Shown piece after piece: positions 1 to 4,442 of a stretch of 10,053 nt of DNA. Origin of the DNA: Euryarchaeota archaeon UBA60. GTDB taxonomy: Archaea > Thermoplasmatota > Poseidoniia > Poseidoniales > Poseidoniaceae. Positions within the stretch are counted from its first letter, which is position 1. Each line of letters starts with the position of its first letter. The position numbers were made by a program, and so were the translations under genes. The notes under the pieces are model-generated. The model was not told the origin of the DNA and did not search any database. It worked only from the letters and a program-made list of their open reading frames with translations. The stretch is taken from contig DARQ01000042.1 of NCBI GenBank assembly GCA_002503395.1, positions 17,945-27,997 on the forward strand, written 5' to 3'.

Positions 1-92
1 GAGATCACCCCGTAATCAAATGGCATCTGCATAGCACCTACCGAGAGGTCTGCAGTTTCTTCGACGGGCTCACCTTGGGGTAGTTCAAACAT
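1..92 (-). CDS. N-terminal part of an unrecognised protein, cut by the window edge
   Basis: A reading frame opens with ATG at 92-90 and runs 30 codons to the left edge without a stop, beginning MFELPQGEPVEETADLSVGA. It is too short to assign to a family. The reason to believe it is the signal in front of it: AGGTGAT, a seven-base match to the anti-Shine-Dalgarno end of archaeal 16S rRNA, lies 3 nt upstream of the ATG and overlaps the TAG stop of the Roadblock gene. The 8-nt gap implies co-transcription and probably translational coupling with that gene. The visible stretch is acidic and shows no signal peptide or membrane segment. Roadblock proteins are often encoded beside small Ras-like or MglA-type GTPases, but nothing visible here supports that for this gene. 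Confidence 0.6.
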   Translation of the reverse strand, partial: MFELPQGEPVEETADLSVGAMQMPFDYGVI

Positions 93-95
93 AAT

Positions 96-102
96 ATCAC
101 CT
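96..102 (-). promoter_or_regulatory. Shine-Dalgarno site overlapping an upstream stop codon
   Basis: Read on the minus strand the sequence is TAG-GTGAT-ATT-ATG. The AGGTGAT element shares its first two bases with the TAG stop of the Roadblock gene and sits at normal spacing before the next ATG. It decides the start of the leftmost partial gene and suggests that ribosomes ending the Roadblock cistron can re-initiate on it. Confidence 0.6.
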
Positions 103-463
103 ATACAAGTTCAGCGAACGCCGGCCTTGCTTTGTTCACTTCGTGGCGCAGTCGTCCGAGGTTTGGGGTCGTATCACCGGACAGTAGGAGCGTGTGGCCG
201 GCCGCCAGGTTGGCGATGACCATCACTCCATTATCGGATTCAAACCACAATTGGTCGACATTACCGAGGTTGTGTTCTGCTGCGATGGCCTCAGCCATGT
301 GTAGACAGGTAGCGGCATTATCGGTATCTTGGCCGAAGTCAGCGATATTGGCAAATCCGACTACATGGAAACCTTGGGCATCGAGTAGAGTTGCCCCTTG
401 AACTCCCTTGATTCGACAGAATCCCGCCACCAGCCGTTGTAGCATATGCACCCCCGGTTTCAT
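101..463 (-). CDS. Roadblock/LC7 domain protein
   Basis: This 120-residue protein is almost entirely one Roadblock/LC7 fold. An N-terminal helix (about residues 8-18) is followed by a strand-turn-strand with the family-like GVQGATLLDAQGF pattern (20-32), a central helix (47-64), a three-strand section with DNGVMVIANL and HTLLLSG (78-96), and a final helix (99-113). It has no signal peptide or membrane segment, so it should be cytoplasmic. Roadblock proteins usually dimerise and regulate small GTPases (MglA, Rag/Gtr types); the specific partner is unknown, though the co-transcribed gene to the left is a candidate. The start is uncertain: Met1 at 463-461 has no clear Shine-Dalgarno site, while Met7 at 445-443 follows GGGGGTG but only 3 nt away. 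Either choice keeps the whole domain. The domain call is firm; the biological role is not known. Confidence 0.8.
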   Translation of the reverse strand: MKPGVHMLQRLVAGFCRIKGVQGATLLDAQGFHVVGFANIADFGQDTDNAATCLHMAEAIAAEHNLGNVDQLWFESDNGVMVIANLAAGHTLLLSGDTTPNLGRLRHEVNKARPAFAELV

Positions 464-501
464 ACGATGTTTCGGGGCCCTTCAAGAAGTTTCGGGAATT
501 C

Positions 502-518
502 ACGGCCTTATAGGCCGT
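502..518. repeat. 17-bp inverted repeat ACGGCCT-TAT-AGGCCGT
   Basis: Two perfect 7-bp arms flank a 3-nt centre. The repeat encloses the TATA-like CTATAA on the minus strand, 39 bp upstream of the Roadblock gene, which fits an operator that blocks TBP binding. As RNA it could form a short GC-rich hairpin, and on the plus strand it is followed by TTTT, but no plus-strand gene ends before it, so a terminator role is unlikely. Confidence 0.5.
507..514 (-). promoter_or_regulatory. Possible TATA box for the leftward Roadblock gene
   Basis: The minus strand reads CCTATAAG here, a reasonable core for an archaeal TATA box. It is 44 nt upstream of the Met1 codon. With the usual spacing of about 25 nt from TATA to transcription start, the leader would be about 20 nt. 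The box is in the centre of a perfect inverted repeat (502-518), so a factor binding there would compete with TBP. No convincing BRE purine stretch is seen, so this remains tentative. Confidence 0.35.
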
Positions 519-700
519 TTTGACGACGCAAATTGAATCTCCAACTGCATTATTACAACACACCCGACAAAATGTCCATTTCCAGCCGATTCAGCGGCGT
601 GAAAAATCCGCTCACGAGCGGGCAATATGCACCTGCCGCCATGCGCATAATCCCAAGTTTCTGCGGTTCTATCAGCGGCAGAGGTAGGTACCTTTCGACT

Positions 701-727
701 CAATTGGAAAAAGACCTTTTCCAATTG
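701..727. repeat. 27-bp inverted repeat, 11-bp perfect arms, upstream of ttuA
   Basis: CAATTGGAAAA and TTTTCCAATTG flank a 5-nt centre (AGACC) with no mismatch. It is the longest perfect dyad noticed in the window and lies just before the first possible ATG of the ttuA frame (729) and about 75 nt before the preferred start (801). It could be a DNA operator for a dimeric regulator or, if transcription begins upstream, a leader hairpin. Its AT-rich arms make a DNA-binding role more likely than a stable RNA stem. Confidence 0.55.
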
Positions 728-800
728 GATGATTACCACGATTGAAAACCCCTCGTTTCACCACCGAACAGGTCAAGGTCACGACTCCGGTCGCAGGCAC

Positions 801-1817
801 ATGGCAGGTGGCTTGGAAATCCCAGGTTGTGACAGTTGCGATAAGCCGGCGATTCTACATCAGGATTATTCAGGCCGGACTTTCTGCGGCACCCATCTGG
901 TCGAATCGGTGCGCAAGCGCGTATCCCGTACATTACGCCAGCAACTCATCTTACCGAAAAGTTCCCTGAGGGATGGAAAAGATGACCGGACGACGATTCT
1001 GGTCGCCATCAGTGGCGGCAAGGATTCTGCGGTTCTACTTGAGCGAATTCACGCCATCCTCGGCCCGCGCCCAGATGTTCGCATCATCGCCGGGTGCGTC
1101 GATGAGGGAATTGCCGATTATCGCTCACCGTCGATGGAAAGCGCCCGAAAACTCACCGACAGCCTGGGTATCGAGTTCATCACCATCTCATATCCTGAAC
1201 TTGGGTTTGAGAAAATGGATGAAGTGGTGGAATTACTGCCGACGATTCGCCAACAGCACGGCGAAGCGAAGGGAATGGCACCTTGTTCATTCTGCGGCGT
1301 CTTTCGCCGCTCGGGTCTGAACCACCTCGCCAAGGTGAGCGGCGCCGATATCATGGCGCTCGGTCATAATCTCGATGACATGGCGCAGAGCGTGTTGATG
1401 AATATGCAGAAGGGTGACCTTGACCGAACTCTACGGCTAGCCCCGCACACCTCTCGCCCACTGGCTGGAATCGCCCCGCGAATCGTGCCACTGCAATGGG
1501 TTCCTGAGCGAGAGGTGCACGCTTATGCGATGCACCTTGGACTACCGTTCTTTCACGAAGAATGCCCGCACGCCCCCGGAGCGCTACGCCAGCGTCATCG
1601 AGAATTCATCGCCGCTCTCGAAGCCGATGTACCCGGCAGTCGGCACGGGTTGGTGCACACCGCCGAGAGGCTCAAGGAATTACATGCCACGGCATATCCC
1701 GGGGCGTTTGAAGATCATTCGGCGAATTCGTGCCAGCGTTGTGGCTCTATGACCAGTGGGCAGGTCTGCAAGGCCTGCGAGATGATGGATTGGGTTGGCC
1801 AGGCAGGTGCCACCTGA
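801..1817 (+). CDS. ttuA: tRNA 2-thiouridine synthase, TtuA/NcsA (Ncs6) family
   Basis: This cytoplasmic PP-loop ATPase activates uridine in tRNA by adenylation and inserts sulfur to make 2-thiouridine, at U54 in TtuA or the wobble U34 in Ncs6/NcsA; a ubiquitin-like protein usually carries the sulfur. Numbered from the ATG at 801, the order is an N-terminal zinc site (C10, C13, C29, H32), the PP-loop SGGKDS (71-76), the pair C162/C165 in PCSFC, the LGHNLDD motif (187-193), C255 in EECPH, and a C-terminal zinc site (C311, C314, C323, C326). C162, C165 and C255 match the three cysteines that hold the [4Fe-4S] cluster in TtuA. All key residues are present at a normal length of 338. The frame stays open to an ATG at 729, but the added 24 residues are unlike the family, which begins just before the first CxxC. 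Neither ATG has a strong ribosome-binding site. The U54 versus U34 target cannot be told from sequence alone. Confidence 0.88.
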   Translation: MAGGLEIPGCDSCDKPAILHQDYSGRTFCGTHLVESVRKRVSRTLRQQLILPKSSLRDGKDDRTTILVAISGGKDSAVLLERIHAILGPRPDVRIIAGCVDEGIADYRSPSMESARKLTDSLGIEFITISYPELGFEKMDEVVELLPTIRQQHGEAKGMAPCSFCGVFRRSGLNHLAKVSGADIMALGHNLDDMAQSVLMNMQKGDLDRTLRLAPHTSRPLAGIAPRIVPLQWVPEREVHAYAMHLGLPFFHEECPHAPGALRQRHREFIAALEADVPGSRHGLVHTAERLKELHATAYPGAFEDHSANSCQRCGSMTSGQVCKACEMMDWVGQAGAT

Positions 1818-1881
1818 ACACTGCGCGGTGTGCGTACCGGGACCTTGGCCAGTTGAAGTCTGCGGCGAGGGCGGTTGTGGT

Positions 1882-2358
1882 TCAGAGGAGATTATCGACT
1901 ATCGAGTCCATATCCTGCTCCCGCCCACAGTAGTGGCAACGCAGTTGAAGGGGCTCGCGTCCATGCACGATCAGACGGTGCGGAAGCGGCTCACGTGGGC
2001 CGTGCGAAGCACAATTGGTAAAGGTGCAGGCGGCGACATTGACAACGGCTTCCCCGAGGTTGACCTGTAACTTCTCGGCTACCGAGTAGGCGCGGATAAT
2101 CGACACCGATGCCTCGGGTGCGACCAGCGCTAATTTATCCAAATCGGATTGGCTGATTTCACGGTCTTCGATTTTGACGATATCCTTGAGCCCCATTTTG
2201 GCGCTGGGAACATTCATCGCCAGTGTGACCGGGGTGGCGCGTCCACCATCGACGCCCAACATCTTCAGCACGGTGATGGCACAACCGGCGGGAATATGGT
2301 CGATGACGGTGCCGTTATTGATGGCCGTGACGCGTCGCATCGACATTTCTCTCGACAT
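1882..2358 (-). CDS. pyrI: Aspartate carbamoyltransferase regulatory subunit
   Basis: PyrI has no catalytic activity; it links catalytic PyrB trimers and binds nucleotide effectors for feedback control of pyrimidine synthesis in the cytoplasm. The 158-residue length is normal for the family. The allosteric domain covers about residues 7-100, including GTVIDHIPAG (16-25) and VTLAMNVPSAKMGLKDIVKI (44-63). The zinc domain has four cysteines, C111, C116, C141 and C144, in the pattern CTFTNC...CHYC, matching the CX4C and CX2C ligands of the Escherichia coli subunit. The start is well supported: GGAGGTGA lies 6 nt upstream, and the ATG shares one base with the TGA stop of pyrB (TGATG), which favours coupled translation and a balanced subunit supply. 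The gene ends 64 nt from the convergent ttuA stop. Confidence 0.96.
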   Translation of the reverse strand: MSREMSMRRVTAINNGTVIDHIPAGCAITVLKMLGVDGGRATPVTLAMNVPSAKMGLKDIVKIEDREISQSDLDKLALVAPEASVSIIRAYSVAEKLQVNLGEAVVNVAACTFTNCASHGPREPLPHRLIVHGREPLQLRCHYCGREQDMDSIVDNLL

Positions 2359-3293
2359 CAGGATTCACCTCCATTGCCGGTGTCGATGGTTTGGGGAACG
2401 GTAATGCCCAACAGGCGACAGATGAGCGCCATTCGTGTTACTACGCCGTTGAAAGCCTGCTCGAAATAGCGGGCGTGCACAGTAGCATCAACATCCGGTG
2501 CAATTTCGTCGACCCGGGGTAGTGGGTGCATCACAATCATGCTCCCCTTGGCCGGGGCGAGGTCGGCGGCAGCTAATTTGAAGACGCCGGCGACGCGCTG
2601 GTATTCGTCCTCATCGGGAAAGCGTTCCTTCTGGATTCTCGTCATGTAGATGACGTCGGCAGAAGGGATTGCCGCGGCCAGATCTTCGGTTTGGGTGATG
2701 GTCGCGCCGAGCACCTGCAGGTCGTCAATGATTTCACTCGGCATACGCAGGCTGTCAGGGCTGACCAAGGTCAGTGAACAACCGAATCGCACCAGAGCAT
2801 GCGATAGGGAGTGGACTGTGCGGCCGAAGCGTAGGTCGCCGACCAGGGCGACATTCAATCCCTCGATGGTGCCGTGGGCCTGACGGATGGTGAACAGATC
2901 CAGCAAGGTCTGGGTAGGATGATGGCCGGCGCCATCACCACCGTTAAGAATCGGTACCTCGGCCGAATCAGAAGCATATTGCGCCGCTCCTTGGCGAGGA
3001 TGGCGCATGGCTATTATGTCGACATAGCCATCGACCATTCGAATTGTGTCGTACAGGGTTTCGCCCTTCACCACCGACGAGGAGGAAACATCGCCAAGGT
3101 TGATGACATCGCCGCCAAGTCGCTTCATCGCGGTCTCAAATGACATACGGGTACGGGTCGATGGTTCGAAGAACAGATTTCCGAGCAATTTCCCCTGTAG
3201 AAGTGGCAGATATGCCTGTCCTCTGGCGACCGGAAGAAGTATCTCAGCATCGTCAAGAATAGCCAGAATATCTTCGTTGCTGAGGTCGTCCAT
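2358..3293 (-). CDS. pyrB: Aspartate carbamoyltransferase catalytic subunit
   Basis: PyrB joins carbamoyl phosphate and L-aspartate to form N-carbamoyl-L-aspartate, the committed step of pyrimidine synthesis; with PyrI it should form the allosteric holoenzyme. From the ATG at 3293 it has 311 residues, typical of the family. Visible motifs are the carbamoyl phosphate loop STRTR (45-49), the mobile loop SSSVVKGE (71-78) with the active-site lysine, RHP (97-99), HPTQ (125-128), GDLRFGRTVHSL in the middle, and MHPLPRVDEI near the C-terminus. The frame is open upstream to 3524, but that extension runs into the divergent kinase gene and has no family character. A TTG at 3311 preceded by GGGGGTCAT would give 317 residues starting LASLITMDDL and is a real alternative. 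The stop overlaps the pyrI start by one base. Function is clear; only the start is in doubt. Confidence 0.96.
   Translation of the reverse strand: MDDLSNEDILAILDDAEILLPVARGQAYLPLLQGKLLGNLFFEPSTRTRMSFETAMKRLGGDVINLGDVSSSSVVKGETLYDTIRMVDGYVDIIAMRHPRQGAAQYASDSAEVPILNGGDGAGHHPTQTLLDLFTIRQAHGTIEGLNVALVGDLRFGRTVHSLSHALVRFGCSLTLVSPDSLRMPSEIIDDLQVLGATITQTEDLAAAIPSADVIYMTRIQKERFPDEDEYQRVAGVFKLAAADLAPAKGSMIVMHPLPRVDEIAPDVDATVHARYFEQAFNGVVTRMALICRLLGITVPQTIDTGNGGES
2365..2372 (-). promoter_or_regulatory. Strong Shine-Dalgarno site of pyrI inside the end of pyrB
   Basis: GGAGGTGA on the minus strand is an eight-base match to the archaeal 16S rRNA 3' end, 6 nt before the pyrI ATG. It lies within the last codons of pyrB, where it encodes part of the Gly-Gly-Glu-Ser tail. 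It is the best ribosome-binding site seen in the window and fixes the pyrI start. Confidence 0.75.
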
Positions 3294-3395
3294 CGTGATG
3301 AGACTAGCCAATATGACCCCCCTTCCACATTTGACGGCCGCGACCCGACCATAACCATTGCCTCGGGGCCGGGACAACGTTCGATGCCCCAACTT

Positions 3396-3410
3396 CACCC
3401 CACAGGGGTG
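3396..3410. repeat. Small hairpin CACCCC-ACA-GGGGTG in the pyrB/kinase divergent region
   Basis: Two perfect 6-bp arms flank a 3-nt centre. The right arm, GGGGTG, resembles a Shine-Dalgarno site and is 9 nt before a GTG (3420) that could start the kinase frame; if that start is used, the hairpin would hide the ribosome-binding site. It could equally be a DNA operator shared by the two divergent genes. Confidence 0.4.
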
Positions 3411-3443
3411 GCTTGAAAAGTGAAGGGCGCTCGCAGTGGTTCG

Positions 3444-4421
3444 ATGATGATTAGCCGGACGCCTCTTCGAGTGTCGTTCTGTGGTGGTGGCAGTGACTTG
3501 GCCGCGTATTATGAAAACAGCCACGAGGGTGGTTGTGTGACCTCGCTATCACTAGCTCGTTACATCCACGTCACCGTCAACCGTCGCTTCGATGATGATA
3601 TTCGCCTGTCGTATTCGAAAACCGAGATTGTGCAGGACTTTGAGGACCTGCAGCACGAGTTGGTCAGGGAGGCCATGCGGATGGTCGGAATTACGGGAGG
3701 GGTTGAGATTACCACCATCGCAGATATCCCTTCTCGTGGCACCGGGCTGGGCTCCTCGAGTGCAGTTACCGTTGGTTTGCTGTCGGCTCTGTACGAATAT
3801 GTCGGCAAGTCGGTCTCGGCCATGACATTGGCCGAGCAGGCGTGTCAGATTGAGATTGAGATTCTCGGCCAGCCGATCGGTCGCCAAGACCAGTATGGCT
3901 GTGCCGTAGGTGGTGTCAATCACATTCGCTTCCTTCCCGATGGCACTACAGTAGTCGAGCCGCTCAATCTCAGCGACGAGATAATCCAGCGAATGAGCGA
4001 TGAGTTCACCTTGCTGTATACCGGCAAGACTCGCTCAGCCGCCGACCTGTTGGCGAAACAGAGTGCTGATACCCCCGACAATACCACCCAACTTCAGCGA
4101 ATGTGCGAGCAGGCTCGGGAAGTGCGAGATGCGCTTTTGGTCGGCGACCTTGAACAAATCGGCAACTTACTCCATGAAGGATGGGAGTTGAAGCGACAGT
4201 TGGCCAGTGGAATATCAATACCTGAAATCGATGAACTATACGAGACCGTGCGCTCTTGCGGAGCGACAGGGGGAAAATTGCTCGGCGCCGGTGGAGGTGG
4301 CTTCATTCTCTTCCACGGTGGTTCGGAGGTGCGGCAAAAGGTCGCACAAGCCCTTCCAGAACACCGTATGCTACCCTTGGAGGTGGCGAGAAAACCGGTT
4401 GAAATCATATTTTCTGAGTAG
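3444..4421 (+). CDS. GHMP-family sugar kinase, similar to heptose-7-phosphate kinase HddA
   Basis: The protein is a complete GHMP kinase, phosphorylating a sugar or sugar phosphate with ATP in the cytoplasm. Numbered from ATG 3444 (325 residues), it opens with MMISRTPLRVSFCGGGSDLA, the family N-terminus with the substrate-side GGGSD; the GHMP phosphate-binding loop RGTGLGSSSA is at about 98-107, GQPIGRQDQYGC at 142-153, and the C-terminal GGKLLGAGGGGFILF at 276-290. This signature is closest to D-glycero-D-manno-heptose 7-phosphate kinases (HddA) and related archaeal kinases used for nucleotide-sugar synthesis; the exact substrate cannot be read from sequence. A GTG at 3420 would add eight residues, but the family starts at about the MMISRTPLR block. 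No strong Shine-Dalgarno site precedes either start. The gene stops 21 nt before the surface-protein gene, so the two are probably co-transcribed, which suggests a role in surface glycan supply. Confidence 0.85.
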   Translation: MMISRTPLRVSFCGGGSDLAAYYENSHEGGCVTSLSLARYIHVTVNRRFDDDIRLSYSKTEIVQDFEDLQHELVREAMRMVGITGGVEITTIADIPSRGTGLGSSSAVTVGLLSALYEYVGKSVSAMTLAEQACQIEIEILGQPIGRQDQYGCAVGGVNHIRFLPDGTTVVEPLNLSDEIIQRMSDEFTLLYTGKTRSAADLLAKQSADTPDNTTQLQRMCEQAREVRDALLVGDLEQIGNLLHEGWELKRQLASGISIPEIDELYETVRSCGATGGKLLGAGGGGFILFHGGSEVRQKVAQALPEHRMLPLEVARKPVEIIFSE

Positions 4422-4442
4422 GAAAAACAAGGAATTGAGATA

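Larger units (their letters stand above)
464..800. other. Divergent intergenic region between the Roadblock gene and ttuA
   Basis: About 265-337 nt, depending on the ttuA start, separate two genes that point away from each other. I see no tRNA, no open frame with coding character and no direct repeat array. The region holds three inverted repeats: 7-bp arms with a 3-nt centre at 502-518, 6-bp arms CCGCTC/GAGCGG with a 2-nt centre at 608-621, and 11-bp arms at 701-727. A TATA-like element serves the leftward side. No good TATA box was found for the rightward gene. Confidence 0.5.

Noticed and set aside
502..522. GC-rich hairpin followed by TTTT, resembling a bacterial intrinsic terminator on the plus strand
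   Set aside because: No plus-strand gene lies upstream in the window; the genes to the left read leftward. A promoter dyad fits the context better.
464..800. Possible tRNA or small RNA gene in the large divergent gap
   Set aside because: No acceptor/TPsiC-arm pattern (GGTTCRA with a paired stem) or CCA-adjacent cloverleaf could be built; only simple dyads are present.
1795..2070. Cysteine-containing plus-strand frame overlapping the end of ttuA and antisense to pyrI
   Set aside because: It overlaps two genes with clear family motifs, and its cysteines are in part the complement of the pyrI zinc domain region.
3294..3524. Long upstream extension of the pyrB frame to 3524
   Set aside because: The extra 77 residues have no aspartate carbamoyltransferase character and would overlap the divergent kinase gene. 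Family alignment puts the start at 3293 or 3311.
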